64,000 nt of DNA, from the NCBI RefSeq assembly GCF_040566695.1, contig NZ_JBEXAE010000003.1, forward strand, positions 186,001-250,000, read 5' to 3'. A program made the translations under genes and the position numbers. This stretch comes from Sediminicola arcticus (GTDB taxonomy: Bacteria > Bacteroidota > Bacteroidia > Flavobacteriales > Flavobacteriaceae). Positions within the stretch are counted from its first letter, which is position 1. Every line of letters starts with the position of its first letter. Positions 42,781 to 52,072 of the stretch are shown here, piece by piece. The notes beneath the pieces are model-generated. The model ran no database searches, was not told the origin of the DNA, and was given only the letters and a program-made list of their open reading frames with translations.

Positions 42781-43716
42781 ATGAAATTTCCCATCCCTTA
42801 TTCTTTAAAGCAAGTTGCGGCAATAATAAATACCCGTTATGTTGGGGCAGAAGATTTCCCTGTGTTGGGAATGAATGAAATTCATGTTGTGGAACATGGG
42901 GATATTGTTTTTGTTGACCACCCCAAATACTATGACAAGGCCTTAAACTCTAAGGCAACCATTGTGCTTATCAATAAGGAAGTAGATTGCCCAGACGGAA
43001 AGGCGCTTTTAATTTCTGACGATCCTTTCCGTGATTTCAACACCTTGACAAGCTTTTTTAGGCCTTTCGAAAAATCGTTAAATACCATTTCTCCAACTGC
43101 TAAAATTGGAGCACATACAACTGTACAGCCCAATGCTTTTATCGGGAATAATGTGGTGATTGGAGAACATTGTACCATTCATTCTAACGTCTCCATATAT
43201 GATAATTGTGTCATAGGCAACCATGTTACCATTCATTCTGGTACTGTCTTGGGGGGAGATGCTTTTTATTACAAAAATCGTTCTACCGGATATGATAAAT
43301 TGTTGTCTGGTGGAAGGGTAGTGGTGGAAGATTATGTAGATATAGGGGCTTTGTGTACTATAGATAAAGGAGTAACGGGGGATACCACTATTAAAAAAGG
43401 TTCAAAATTAGATAATCAAGTACATGTAGGCCATGATACCGTAATAGGAGAAAAATGTCTTATAGCTTCACAAACAGGCATTGCTGGCTGTGTAGTTATT
43501 GAGGACGAAGTCATCCTTTGGGGACAAGTAGGTATAATAAGTGGTATCACTATCGGACAAAAAGCAGTCGTTATGGCACAGAGTGGTGTATCTAAATCCT
43601 TGGAAGGTGGTAAAAATTATTTTGGCAGTCCAGCTGAGGAAGCAAGGGAGAAATTAAAGCAGTTAGCATATGTAAAGCAAATCCCTTCCATATTAGATAA
43701 ATTGAAGGACAAATAA
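42781..43716 (+). CDS. LpxD-like beta-helix acyltransferase
   Basis: A 311-aa LpxD paralogue. N-terminal uridine-binding-like domain (VDHPKYYDKALNSKATIVLI) and hexapeptide repeats (IGAHTTVQPNAFIGNNVVIG, NQVHVGHDTVIGEKCLIASQ) with a likely catalytic His. It is 30 residues shorter than lpxD, mainly in the N-terminal domain. Many flavobacteria carry such a second copy. It may acylate a different sugar nucleotide, or use a different chain. It follows the efp terminator by 16 bases and precedes sucD by 70. Confidence 0.85.
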   Translation: MKFPIPYSLKQVAAIINTRYVGAEDFPVLGMNEIHVVEHGDIVFVDHPKYYDKALNSKATIVLINKEVDCPDGKALLISDDPFRDFNTLTSFFRPFEKSLNTISPTAKIGAHTTVQPNAFIGNNVVIGEHCTIHSNVSIYDNCVIGNHVTIHSGTVLGGDAFYYKNRSTGYDKLLSGGRVVVEDYVDIGALCTIDKGVTGDTTIKKGSKLDNQVHVGHDTVIGEKCLIASQTGIAGCVVIEDEVILWGQVGIISGITIGQKAVVMAQSGVSKSLEGGKNYFGSPAEEAREKLKQLAYVKQIPSILDKLKDK

Positions 43717-43751
43717 GCAGGGTAATACTTTAGAAATCGTTTTTTAAGACA

Positions 43752-43759
43752 TATTTTTG
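43752..43759 (+). promoter_or_regulatory. -7 box for sucD
   Basis: TATTTTTG fits TAnnTTTG, 27 bases before the sucD ATG. -33 weak. Confidence 0.5.
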
Positions 43760-43786
43760 TAAACCAAAAAATAAACCAAATATAGA

Positions 43787-44662
43787 ATGAGCGTTTTAGT
43801 TAATAAGGACTCGAAAATTATTGTACAAGGTTTTACGGGTAGTGAAGGTACATTTCACGCCGAACAGATGATAGAATACGGAACCAATGTAGTCGGAGGT
43901 GTAACTCCAGGAAAAGGGGGACTAGAGCATTTGGGAAGACCTGTTTTTAATACTGTTGCGGAAGCAGTAGAGAAAGTAGGAGCGGATACGACTATTATTT
44001 TTGTTCCACCTGCATTTGCTGCAGACGCCATTATGGAAGCTGCCGAAGCGGGAATTAAAGTTATTATTACCATTACTGAAGGGATTCCTATAGCTGATAT
44101 GGTGAAGGCTTACGACTACATAAAAGGTAAAGATTGCAGACTGATAGGTCCTAACTGTCCTGGCGTAATTACTCCAGGCGAGGCAAAAGTAGGTATTATG
44201 CCAGGTTTTGTATTTAAAAAAGGAACTATTGGAATAGTATCAAAATCAGGAACATTAACATACGAAGCTGCTGACCAAGTAGTGCGTCAAGGATTGGGGA
44301 TAACTACAGCCATTGGAATTGGTGGTGATCCAATCATTGGTACCACCACTAAAGAAGCCGTTGAATTATTAATCAACGATCCAGAAACTGAATGTGTGGT
44401 CATGATAGGAGAGATTGGTGGTCAATTGGAAGCTGATGCTGCCCATTGGTACAAAGCCAGTGGAAGTAAAAAACCAATTATTGGATTCATTGCAGGTGAA
44501 ACAGCTCCTGCGGGAAGAACAATGGGCCATGCAGGTGCTATTGTTGGTGGTAGTGATGATACTGCCCAAGCCAAAAAGCGCATAATGAGGGAGTGTGGAA
44601 TTCACGTGGTAGATTCCCCTGCGGAAATTGGTCTTAAAGTAAAAGAAGTATTAGGGTCATAG
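43787..44662 (+). CDS. sucD: Succinate--CoA ligase, alpha subunit
   Basis: TCA-cycle enzyme subunit binding CoA and carrying the phospho-His, 291 aa. CoA-binding domain: VNKDSKIIVQGFTGSEGTFH, PGKGGLEHLGRPVFN. The phospho-His lies in the C-terminal part (GRTMGHAGAIVGGSDDTAQ). The beta subunit sucC is not in this window, so the two are unlinked, common in Bacteroidota. It has its own -7 box and is closed by the terminator at 44701-44753. Confidence 0.95.
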   Translation: MSVLVNKDSKIIVQGFTGSEGTFHAEQMIEYGTNVVGGVTPGKGGLEHLGRPVFNTVAEAVEKVGADTTIIFVPPAFAADAIMEAAEAGIKVIITITEGIPIADMVKAYDYIKGKDCRLIGPNCPGVITPGEAKVGIMPGFVFKKGTIGIVSKSGTLTYEAADQVVRQGLGITTAIGIGGDPIIGTTTKEAVELLINDPETECVVMIGEIGGQLEADAAHWYKASGSKKPIIGFIAGETAPAGRTMGHAGAIVGGSDDTAQAKKRIMRECGIHVVDSPAEIGLKVKEVLGS

Positions 44663-44700
44663 TTGTCCTAAAAATGTATAGGATTCAGGTAATGAATCTC

Positions 44701-44753
44701 AAAAAAATCCCTATTGTTCTGAATTAAATTCGGGAGAAATAGGGATTTTTTTC
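44701..44753 (+). terminator. Intrinsic terminator after sucD
   Basis: Stem AAAAAATCCCTATT/AATAGGGATTTTTT with a longer loop and T run, 40 bases after the stop. Confidence 0.8.
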
Positions 44754-44773
44754 GCCTTATCTGAAACATAGCC

Positions 44774-44781
44774 TATATTTG
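44774..44781 (+). promoter_or_regulatory. -7 box for fabG
   Basis: TATATTTG fits TAnnTTTG, 30 bases before the fabG ATG at 44812. Confidence 0.55.
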
Positions 44782-44811
44782 AATATCAACTTAAGTAAAC
44801 AATGAAATCAC

Positions 44812-45558
44812 ATGAAACTTCTCGAAGGAAAAAATGTTATTATTACAGGTGCCAGTAGGGGCATAGGTATGGGAATTGCCAAGGTTTTTGCAGATCATGG
44901 TGCCAATGTAGCCTTTACCTATAGTTCTAGTGAGGCTCCTGCCCTTGAATTGGAAAAAGAATTAATGGCCAAAGGTGTTAAGGCCAAGGCCTACAAGAGT
45001 AATGCTGCCAGTTATGAGGACTCGGAACAATTGGTTGCCAAAATATTGCAAGATTTTGATTCCATAGACGTCTTAATAAATAATGCGGGCATTACCAAGG
45101 ATAATTTGCTGATGCGTATGTCCGAAGATGATTTTGACACTGTAATAGAAATCAATTTAAAATCAGTTTTCAATATGACCAAGGCGGTACAACGTACTAT
45201 GTTGAAACAACGCAAAGGATCTATCATCAATATGAGCAGTGTTGTAGGTGTTAAAGGGAATGCTGGCCAGACCAATTATGCCGCTTCAAAAGCAGGAATG
45301 ATAGGATTTACAAAATCGGTAGCTTTAGAACTCGGTTCCAGAAACATTCGTTGTAATGCTATTGCTCCTGGATTTATTGAAACGGAAATGACCGATAAAT
45401 TAGATGCTAAGGTAGTTCAGGGATGGAGAGATGGGATTCCACTTAAACGTGGTGGATCTCCTGATGATGTTGCAAATGCCTGCTTGTTCTTTGCCTCTGA
45501 CTTATCAGCTTATGTAACCGGACAAGTTCTAAATGTTGATGGGGGAATGCTCACGTAG
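44812..45558 (+). CDS. fabG: 3-oxoacyl-ACP reductase
   Basis: NADPH-dependent short-chain dehydrogenase of fatty acid elongation, 248 aa. TGASRGIG binds the cofactor; NNAGITKDNLLMRM, Ser in NMSSVVGVKGNAGQ, and YAASK form the catalytic set; FIETEMTDKL and NVDGGMLT are FabG-type rather than general SDR. It stands alone with its own promoter, between the sucD terminator and the vWA membrane protein. Related SDR functions cannot be fully excluded. Confidence 0.92.
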   Translation: MKLLEGKNVIITGASRGIGMGIAKVFADHGANVAFTYSSSEAPALELEKELMAKGVKAKAYKSNAASYEDSEQLVAKILQDFDSIDVLINNAGITKDNLLMRMSEDDFDTVIEINLKSVFNMTKAVQRTMLKQRKGSIINMSSVVGVKGNAGQTNYAASKAGMIGFTKSVALELGSRNIRCNAIAPGFIETEMTDKLDAKVVQGWRDGIPLKRGGSPDDVANACLFFASDLSAYVTGQVLNVDGGMLT

Positions 45559-45659
45559 ACAAAGAAGTTAATATCATAGGTAGTGTACCTTTTGTGTTAA
45601 AACAAAATATAATACAATGAGGTTCTAACTTCTGGCTTTAGAATGAATTAAAAAACGAT

Positions 45660-47693
45660 ATGCAAACATCTTCAGTACTATATATTTTGCTCGCAGCTTT
45701 GCTCGCATTCCCTATAGTATATGTCCAGTATTTTTACAAGAACAAAGGGAGTAGGAAACTAAGAATTTTCCTCTCCCTTTTACGTTTTTTAGCCATTTTT
45801 GGTCTTCTCTTAGTGTTGATAAATCCGAAATTAGCAAAAACAGAATACGAGATAGAGAAGTCTAATTTGGTGGTATTGGTAGATAATTCTACCTCTATAA
45901 AAAAAGCTAATACAAATACCAATGTAGATTCTCTCTTAAGAAAAATAACGGGCAATAAGAGTGTTTTAGACCTATTTAACCTTCAAACCTTTAGCTTTGG
46001 TAATGGCATAGAAACTTTGGATAGCTTAAATTTCACAAAAAAGAGCACCAATATTTCAGATGCATTAAAATCCCTTAACACCTTATTTGATGCCTCCAAC
46101 ACAGCGGTCATTATGATAAGTGACGGAAACCAGACTGTTGGGGAGGATTATGAATTTTACGGTTCTCCAAAAAAAGTTACGGTATATCCACTTGTTGTAG
46201 GGGATACGGCGACATATGATGATATTAGAATTTCTCAGGTCAATGTCAATACATATGCTTTTCTTAAGAATAAATTCCCCTTGGAAACATATGTTGCTTA
46301 TGAAGGTGAAGGCAGTGTAAATACCGTTGTTCGGATTATGATAGAAGGAAAGGTAGTTGCAACAGAGACTATGACCTTTTCAAAAACGAATAATTCTAGA
46401 AGACTGAGTACACTACTTGAGGCAAAAACGGTTGGAGTCAAGGAGATAAAAATAACTGTAAGTCCATTGGAAAATGAAAAAAATGTTTCCAATAATGTAC
46501 GGGAAGTAGCCTTAGAGGTAATCGATGAAAAAACCAATGTAGCTATCATTTCAGATATGCTTCATCCAGACATAGGGGCGCTAAAAAAAGCAATTGAAAG
46601 TAATGAACAACGCAGTGTAGATATATTAAACCCGAACACAAACGTTGATAAATTAGAAGATATTGATCTGTTTATTTTATATCAACCCGTACCTTCTTTT
46701 AAGCCTATTTATGACTTTATAGAAGTTAAAAGGGCACAGGTTTTCACTATAACAGGAACAAAAACAGATTGGCGTTTTTTGAATTCAGTTCAAAATAGTT
46801 TCGAAAAGAATTCCTATAATCAAGTTGAAGAAATTTTCCCGATATTAAATTCCAATTTCACCATTTTCAATAATGCTGAATTTTCTGTATCTAATTTTCC
46901 TCCTCTTGAAAGTGATCTCGGCGAAATTCTTATTATAAAACCCAACGAAACATTAATAAATCAACGCATCAAGGGCGTAGACGTTAGACAACCACTTTTG
47001 ACGGTCTTAACTAATGATTCTAGAAAAGAGGCAGTCTTATTTGGTGAAAATATATGGAAATGGAGAATGCAAAGTTTTAGAAATGACAATGGATTCAATA
47101 ATTTTGATGAATTAATTGCCAAGCTTGTGTTGTATTTGGCAACCAATAAATCGAAGGAACGCCTAACCGTCGATTATAATGTAATTTTCTCTGGTGCGGG
47201 TGAAGCTAAAATTAAAGCTTCTTTCTTTGATAAGACCTATATTTTTGACACCAATGCTTCTTTGTCCATAACAATCAAACGGCTTTCAGATAACTTTATA
47301 CAGGAAATACCTTTCTTATTGAAAAATGGTTATTACGAGGTAGACTTAGAAAATTTCATCAGTGACTCCTATGAGTTTAAGGTAAATGTTAAAGATGAAA
47401 CCATTTCAAAAACAGGTGGGTTCAAGATTCTAGATTTTGATATTGAAAAACAATTCTTATCCAGCAATTATAAAAAAATGGGAAGATTGGCGCAAAATAC
47501 TGGTGGGAGTCTTTTTTATCCAATAGAGGTAGATAGTTTACTATCTAGGCTGATTACTGACAAACGTTATCTTCCTACCCAAGTAAGCAGCCAAAATGTC
47601 GTATCTTTAATTGATTTTAGAATCTTATTGGCTATAATTGTAGCCATTTTGACAGCGGAATGGTTTTTGCGTAAATTTAAAGGATTAAGTTAA
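45660..47693 (+). CDS. Membrane protein with von Willebrand factor A-like domain
   Basis: A 677-aa protein with two N-terminal helices (about 6-22 and 35-55), a vWA-like fold with the MIDAS motif DNSTS near 74-78 and VIMISDGNQTVG, a long central periplasmic region, and one C-terminal helix (LLAIIVAILTAEWFL). This layout recalls BatA-type or glutamine-amidotransferase-like envelope proteins in Bacteroidota. The function is unknown, perhaps a protein-protein scaffold. A prohibitin follows 14 bases downstream, so the two are likely cotranscribed. Confidence 0.78.
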   Translation: MQTSSVLYILLAALLAFPIVYVQYFYKNKGSRKLRIFLSLLRFLAIFGLLLVLINPKLAKTEYEIEKSNLVVLVDNSTSIKKANTNTNVDSLLRKITGNKSVLDLFNLQTFSFGNGIETLDSLNFTKKSTNISDALKSLNTLFDASNTAVIMISDGNQTVGEDYEFYGSPKKVTVYPLVVGDTATYDDIRISQVNVNTYAFLKNKFPLETYVAYEGEGSVNTVVRIMIEGKVVATETMTFSKTNNSRRLSTLLEAKTVGVKEIKITVSPLENEKNVSNNVREVALEVIDEKTNVAIISDMLHPDIGALKKAIESNEQRSVDILNPNTNVDKLEDIDLFILYQPVPSFKPIYDFIEVKRAQVFTITGTKTDWRFLNSVQNSFEKNSYNQVEEIFPILNSNFTIFNNAEFSVSNFPPLESDLGEILIIKPNETLINQRIKGVDVRQPLLTVLTNDSRKEAVLFGENIWKWRMQSFRNDNGFNNFDELIAKLVLYLATNKSKERLTVDYNVIFSGAGEAKIKASFFDKTYIFDTNASLSITIKRLSDNFIQEIPFLLKNGYYEVDLENFISDSYEFKVNVKDETISKTGGFKILDFDIEKQFLSSNYKKMGRLAQNTGGSLFYPIEVDSLLSRLITDKRYLPTQVSSQNVVSLIDFRILLAIIVAILTAEWFLRKFKGLS

Positions 47694-47707
47694 ATTAAAT
47701 ATAGAAA

Positions 47708-48523
47708 ATGGACAAATTACCTAAGATTGCAATACCTGCGATTATTACTATTATTTTACTGGTTATTTTAATAACTAAATCTGCTGTTACCATTGGATCA
47801 GGTAAGGCCGGCGTTTTATACGAAACTTTTGGAGGAGGTGTCGTTACTGACGAACCCGCCCTGGGTGAAGGTTTTCATATTGTAGCCCCTTGGAACAAGG
47901 TATTCATCTATGAAGTACGACAACAAGAAGTATTTGAAAAGATGAACGTACTTTCTTCTAATGGATTGAATATTAAATTGGATGCTTCTGCATGGTTTGA
48001 ACCTAAAAGAGAGTTTTTGGGGAAACTGCACCAAGAAAAAGGTGAAGAATACGTTCAACGCGTTCTATTGCCATCCATACGATCAGCAGCAAGAAGTGTT
48101 GTAGGTCGTTATACCCCTGAGCAATTATATTCCAGTAAAAGGGATGCCATACAACAGGAAATTTTTGAGGAGACCAGAAAAATCGTAGATGGACAGTACA
48201 TTCAATTAAATGAGATTTTGGTGCGAGATGTAACTTTGCCAGCAACTATTAAAGAAGCTATTGAGCGTAAGTTAAAGCAAGAACAGGAATCTTTGGAATA
48301 TGAATTTAGACTGGTGACCGCTGAAAAGGAAGCGGAAAAAGTAATTATAGAGGCCCAAGGTAAAGCAGATGCAAACAGAATTTTAAGTGCATCCCTAACC
48401 GATAAAATCCTTCAGGACAAAGGTATAGAAGCTACCTTAAAACTATCCCAATCACCAAATAGCAAAGTAATCGTTATTGGTTCTGGAGATGGTGGATTAC
48501 CTGTCATTTTAGGGAATCAATAG
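47708..48523 (+). CDS. Prohibitin/SPFH-domain membrane protein
   Basis: A 271-aa protein with one N-terminal helix (about 8-26) and an SPFH domain (about 28-200): SGKAGVLYETFGGGV, GEGFHIVAPWNKVFIYEVR, RSVVGRYTPEQLY, then a helical region and GSGDGGLPVILGNQ. Such proteins form ring-like oligomers organising membrane proteases and lipid domains. No FtsH or HflK is nearby. It is cotranscribed with the vWA protein, a pair I would treat as functionally linked. Confidence 0.9.
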   Translation: MDKLPKIAIPAIITIILLVILITKSAVTIGSGKAGVLYETFGGGVVTDEPALGEGFHIVAPWNKVFIYEVRQQEVFEKMNVLSSNGLNIKLDASAWFEPKREFLGKLHQEKGEEYVQRVLLPSIRSAARSVVGRYTPEQLYSSKRDAIQQEIFEETRKIVDGQYIQLNEILVRDVTLPATIKEAIERKLKQEQESLEYEFRLVTAEKEAEKVIIEAQGKADANRILSASLTDKILQDKGIEATLKLSQSPNSKVIVIGSGDGGLPVILGNQ

Positions 48524-48584
48524 TATTTTAACATATTTGAAACAAATTGTGAGACATAAATTTTTCAAGAATAAAAATTAGTAT

Positions 48585-48592
48585 TATTTTTG
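48585..48592 (+). promoter_or_regulatory. -7 box of the histidine operon
   Basis: TATTTTTG fits TAnnTTTG, 7 bases before the leader peptide ATG at 48600, so the transcript starts at or very near that ATG. Confidence 0.6.
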
Positions 48593-48599
48593 TATCATT

Positions 48600-48656
48600 A
48601 TGAAAAAGTATAGCGTACAGCATCATCATTTCTTTACTTGCAATCAGGCGAGCTAG
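48600..48656 (+). CDS. his operon leader peptide
   Basis: An 18-codon open frame reading MKKYSVQHHHFFTCNQAS, with three consecutive His codons at 48621-48629. It lies between the his promoter and a strong terminator that precedes hisG, exactly where an attenuation leader peptide belongs. A ribosome stalled at the His codons would leave 48644-48650 (TCAGGCG) free to pair with 48690-48696 (CGTTTGA, two G-U pairs), which would disrupt the terminator. This is inference from position and codon content; no ribosome-binding site is obvious, and leaderless initiation is possible. Confidence 0.8.
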   Translation: MKKYSVQHHHFFTCNQAS

Positions 48657-48685
48657 AAATGTATTGTTGTAACAAAATATATTCT

Positions 48686-48720
48686 AACCCGTTTGAGCAA
48701 TCAAACGGGTTTTGTTTTTA
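48686..48720 (+). terminator. his operon attenuator terminator
   Basis: Perfect 11-bp stem AACCCGTTTGA/TCAAACGGGTT with loop GCAA and a T-rich tail, between the His-rich leader peptide and hisG. It is a strong intrinsic terminator inside an operon, which points to regulated read-through. Confidence 0.9.
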
Positions 48721-48763
48721 ACATCCTGTTTATTTGTTCAGGCCAAAAACAAAAATTAAGCAC

Positions 48764-49621
48764 ATGAAAAAAATTAGAATTGCTATTCAAAAAAGTGGAC
48801 GGCTAAATGAAGATTCCCTACAAATCTTAAAGGATTGTGGTATATCCATTGATAATGGAAAAGATCAACTAAAGGCCTCTTCAAGAAATTTCCCCTTGGA
48901 AGCCTTTTATCTTAGAAATGGCGATATACCCCAGTATCTAAGGGATGGCGTAGTGGACATAGCTATTATAGGTGAAAATGTTTTGATAGAGAAAGGGCAG
49001 GACCTTATAGTAGCCGAAAAACTAGGTTTTTCTAAATGCAAGGTTTCCTTGGCAATACCAAAATCTGTAAAATATAATTCCATAAAGGATTTTGAAGGGA
49101 AAAGGATTGCCACATCTTATCCAAATACGGTAGAAAATTATTTAAAGGAAAAAGGAGTTAAAGCGGAGTTGCATATTATCAATGGCTCAGTTGAAATTGC
49201 GCCCAATATTGGACTGGCAGATGCTATTTGTGACATTGTTTCCAGTGGCAGCACTCTTTTCAAAAACAATTTAAAAGAAGTAGAGGTGATGCTTCATAGT
49301 GAAGCTGTTTTGGTGGTCTCTCCGCAAATTTCTGAAGAAGGAAAGATACTCTTGGAAAAACTGCGTTTTAGGATTCAATCGGTTCTTAGAGCAAGGCAAT
49401 CTAAATATGTACTATTAAACGCTCCAAATGAAAAATTGAAGGATATTATTGCTCTTTTACCAGGAATGAGGAGTCCAACAGTATTGCCATTGGCAGAAGA
49501 AGGGTGGAGTTCAGTGCATACGGTTATCAATAAAGATAAGTTCTGGGAAGTAATCGAGGAATTAAAAGAGGCTGGAGCAGAAGGTATTTTAGTTTGTCCA
49601 ATTGAAAAAATGGTCCTGTAA
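48764..49621 (+). CDS. hisG: ATP phosphoribosyltransferase (long form)
   Basis: First step of histidine synthesis, 285 aa from ATG 48764 (MKKIRIAIQKSGRLNEDS). The long HisG_L form has a C-terminal ACT-like domain (about 210-285), normally the site of allosteric His inhibition. Active-site loop: IATSYPNTVENYL and DAICDIVSSGSTLFKN. A longer frame opens at 48734 but sits inside the untranslated region after the attenuator. It overlaps hisD by one base (TAATG), giving translational coupling. Confidence 0.94.
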   Translation: MKKIRIAIQKSGRLNEDSLQILKDCGISIDNGKDQLKASSRNFPLEAFYLRNGDIPQYLRDGVVDIAIIGENVLIEKGQDLIVAEKLGFSKCKVSLAIPKSVKYNSIKDFEGKRIATSYPNTVENYLKEKGVKAELHIINGSVEIAPNIGLADAICDIVSSGSTLFKNNLKEVEVMLHSEAVLVVSPQISEEGKILLEKLRFRIQSVLRARQSKYVLLNAPNEKLKDIIALLPGMRSPTVLPLAEEGWSSVHTVINKDKFWEVIEELKEAGAEGILVCPIEKMVL

Positions 49622-50910
49622 TGAACAAAATATATAATCCCGAAAGAAAAGAATGGGAAGCTATTTTAAAAAGGCCAACACAAGAAGTTGCCGACATAGA
49701 AGGGATTGTCAATCAAATCTTCAAAGAAGTGAAAGCAGATGGTGATGCCTTGATAACCAAGTATACCAAACAGTTTGATGGAGTTTTCCTGAAAAATATC
49801 AAGGTTACGGAAGCAGAAGTTAAGGAAGGTATTGCTTTAGTTTCTGAGGAACTTAAACAAGCTATTCTACAGGCAAAAAGTAATATTGAGGTTTTCCATA
49901 AGGCGCAACAAACTCCAAAAGTGGATGTAGAAACTACAAAAGGGGTTCAATGTTGGCAAGAAAAACGTCCAATTCAAAAAGTGGGACTTTACATTCCTGG
50001 AGGAACAGCACCTTTGTTTTCGACCATTTTAATGTTAGCAGTTCCTGCTGCCATTGCCGGTTGTAAAGACGTAGTCTTATGTTCCCCTCCCAATAAGGAA
50101 GGAAAAATTAATCCAGCCATATTGTATACTGCCAATCTATGTGGTGTGACCCAGATTTTCAAAGTTGGGGGTATCCAAGCTATTGCAGGGATGACCTTTG
50201 GAACGGAGTCCATTCCAAAAGTGTATAAAATCTTTGGACCTGGAAACCAATATGTGACAGTTGCAAAACAAATAGCCACCAAATATGGCGTAGCCATAGA
50301 TATGCCTGCCGGACCCAGCGAGCTATTAGTGATGGCCGACGATACTGCTGATGCGGCATTTGTAGCTTCTGATCTATTGAGTCAGGCTGAACACGGTGTG
50401 GATAGTCAAGTAATTTTGGTCTCTACTTCCAAAAAACTGATAGAAGAAGTAGAAAAAGAGGTGGGAATCCAAATTGGAGTTCTTCCTAGAAAGGAAATAG
50501 CAGTAAAGGCCATTGCCAATAGTAAATTGATCTTTGTAGAGAATGAACAGACTGCTATTGACCTTATTAACGAGTATGGTCCTGAGCATTACATTCTTTG
50601 TGTTAAAAATGAGGCATTCTTTTTGGATAATACCTTAAATGCAGGTTCAGTATTTATAGGTAATTATACGCCAGAAAGTGCAGGGGATTATGCCTCAGGT
50701 ACTAATCATACCTTACCTACTAATGGGTATGCTAAACAATACAGCGGGGTGAATTTAGATAGCTTTATGAAAAGTATGACTTTCCAAAAAATTTCAGATA
50801 AGGGTATCCAGGCAATTGGAAGGACCATAGAGGTAATGGCAGAAGCAGAAGGGTTACAGGCACATAAAAATGCAGTTACCCTCAGGTTACAAAGTTTGAT
50901 TAACAATTAA
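49621..50910 (+). CDS. hisD: Histidinol dehydrogenase
   Basis: Last two oxidation steps, L-histidinol to L-histidine, Zn and NAD dependent, 429 aa. Motifs: GLYIPGGTAPLFSTILMLA, FGPGNQYVTVAKQ, DMPAGPSELLVMAD, SQAEHGVDSQVILV with the Zn/His residues, and GPEHYILC. Length normal for the family. Coupled to hisG by a TAATG junction, and followed by hisC after 60 bases. Confidence 0.95.
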   Translation: MNKIYNPERKEWEAILKRPTQEVADIEGIVNQIFKEVKADGDALITKYTKQFDGVFLKNIKVTEAEVKEGIALVSEELKQAILQAKSNIEVFHKAQQTPKVDVETTKGVQCWQEKRPIQKVGLYIPGGTAPLFSTILMLAVPAAIAGCKDVVLCSPPNKEGKINPAILYTANLCGVTQIFKVGGIQAIAGMTFGTESIPKVYKIFGPGNQYVTVAKQIATKYGVAIDMPAGPSELLVMADDTADAAFVASDLLSQAEHGVDSQVILVSTSKKLIEEVEKEVGIQIGVLPRKEIAVKAIANSKLIFVENEQTAIDLINEYGPEHYILCVKNEAFFLDNTLNAGSVFIGNYTPESAGDYASGTNHTLPTNGYAKQYSGVNLDSFMKSMTFQKISDKGIQAIGRTIEVMAEAEGLQAHKNAVTLRLQSLINN

Positions 50911-50970
50911 AATATTTGGATCTAGTGCGAAGCGCAAAGATTCTGGAAATTTGTCCTTGTGACGTAGACT

Positions 50971-52026
50971 ATGAAAATTGAAATAAATATAAACAACTTG
51001 GTAAGGGAGAATGTAAAAGGACTAAGTCCATATTCTTCTGCAAGGGATGAATATGTGTCTGATGGCTCCCAAATGGTGTTTTTAGATGCTAATGAAAATC
51101 CGTTTGAAAATGGGGTCAATCGATATCCTGACCCACAACAACGTTCATTAAAAGCAGTCCTAGCGGCTAATAAGGGAGTATCTTCATCTCAAATTCTATT
51201 GGGAAATGGCAGTGACGAGGTGCTCGATCTAATTTTTAGGGCATTTTGTGAACCAAAAGAGGATAATGTCATATCCCTACCACCAACCTATGGCATGTAC
51301 AAAGTGCTTTCTTATATCAACAATATTGAAAATAGGGAAGTATTGTTAACCGAAGATTTTCAGCCCAATATCGCAGAAATCTTTAAAGTAAAAGATGAAC
51401 ATAGCAAACTCTTATTTATATGTTCACCAAACAATCCCACAGGTAATGGCATATCAAGTGCCATTATCCGTGAATTATTGAATAGATTTCACGGATTGGT
51501 AGTCATAGACGAAGCTTACATAGACTTCTCCAGCGATGTCAGCTGGATAACTGAGTTGTCAAATTACCCAAATTTGATAGTTACCCAGACACTTTCAAAA
51601 GCATATGGTTTGGCGGGGATTAGACTAGGAATCTGTTTTGCTTCAGAAGAAATAATAGCAATCCTTAATAAAATTAAACCACCATATAACATTAATGAAC
51701 TTACTCAGCAGCGAGCTCTTGAAAGAATCGAGGATTTAGAAAGGGTAAACAAAGAAGTTTTAGCCATTTTAAAAGAAAGAGATGCGCTCTATAATGTTTT
51801 GGGAAGTATTGATTTTGTTGAAAAAATATATCCATCGGATGCTAATTTTATCTTAACTAAAGTAGATGACGCTACCAAAAGATACCATCAACTATTAAAG
51901 GCAGGTATTGTGGTTCGGAACAGGACTACCCAGCCCCTCTGCGAGAACACTTTAAGGTTTACTGTAGGAACTGCTAAGGAAAATAAGAAATTGATAAAAC
52001 TATTAAAGAAAATAGATAACCAATAA
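50971..52026 (+). CDS. hisC: Histidinol-phosphate aminotransferase
   Basis: PLP-dependent transaminase, imidazole-acetol phosphate to histidinol phosphate, 351 aa. Substrate and cofactor motifs: LDANENPF, NGSDEVLDLIFRAFC, SPNNPTGNGI, VIDEAYIDFS, and PLP Lys in TQTLSKAYGLAGIRLG. The C-terminal Arg motif is LRFTVGTAKENKKL. A 60-base gap precedes it with no terminator, so it belongs to the his operon. Confidence 0.94.
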   Translation: MKIEININNLVRENVKGLSPYSSARDEYVSDGSQMVFLDANENPFENGVNRYPDPQQRSLKAVLAANKGVSSSQILLGNGSDEVLDLIFRAFCEPKEDNVISLPPTYGMYKVLSYINNIENREVLLTEDFQPNIAEIFKVKDEHSKLLFICSPNNPTGNGISSAIIRELLNRFHGLVVIDEAYIDFSSDVSWITELSNYPNLIVTQTLSKAYGLAGIRLGICFASEEIIAILNKIKPPYNINELTQQRALERIEDLERVNKEVLAILKERDALYNVLGSIDFVEKIYPSDANFILTKVDDATKRYHQLLKAGIVVRNRTTQPLCENTLRFTVGTAKENKKLIKLLKKIDNQ

Positions 52027-52072
52027 TAAAGAAGTCCAATCCTTAATTTTGAAGGACATTGGCTGTGAATTT

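Noticed and set aside
50911..50970. Possible RNA structure with GTGCGAAGCGC between hisD and hisC
   Set aside because: Only a 4-bp stem can form and no terminator or known RNA motif is present; it is a short spacer inside the operon.
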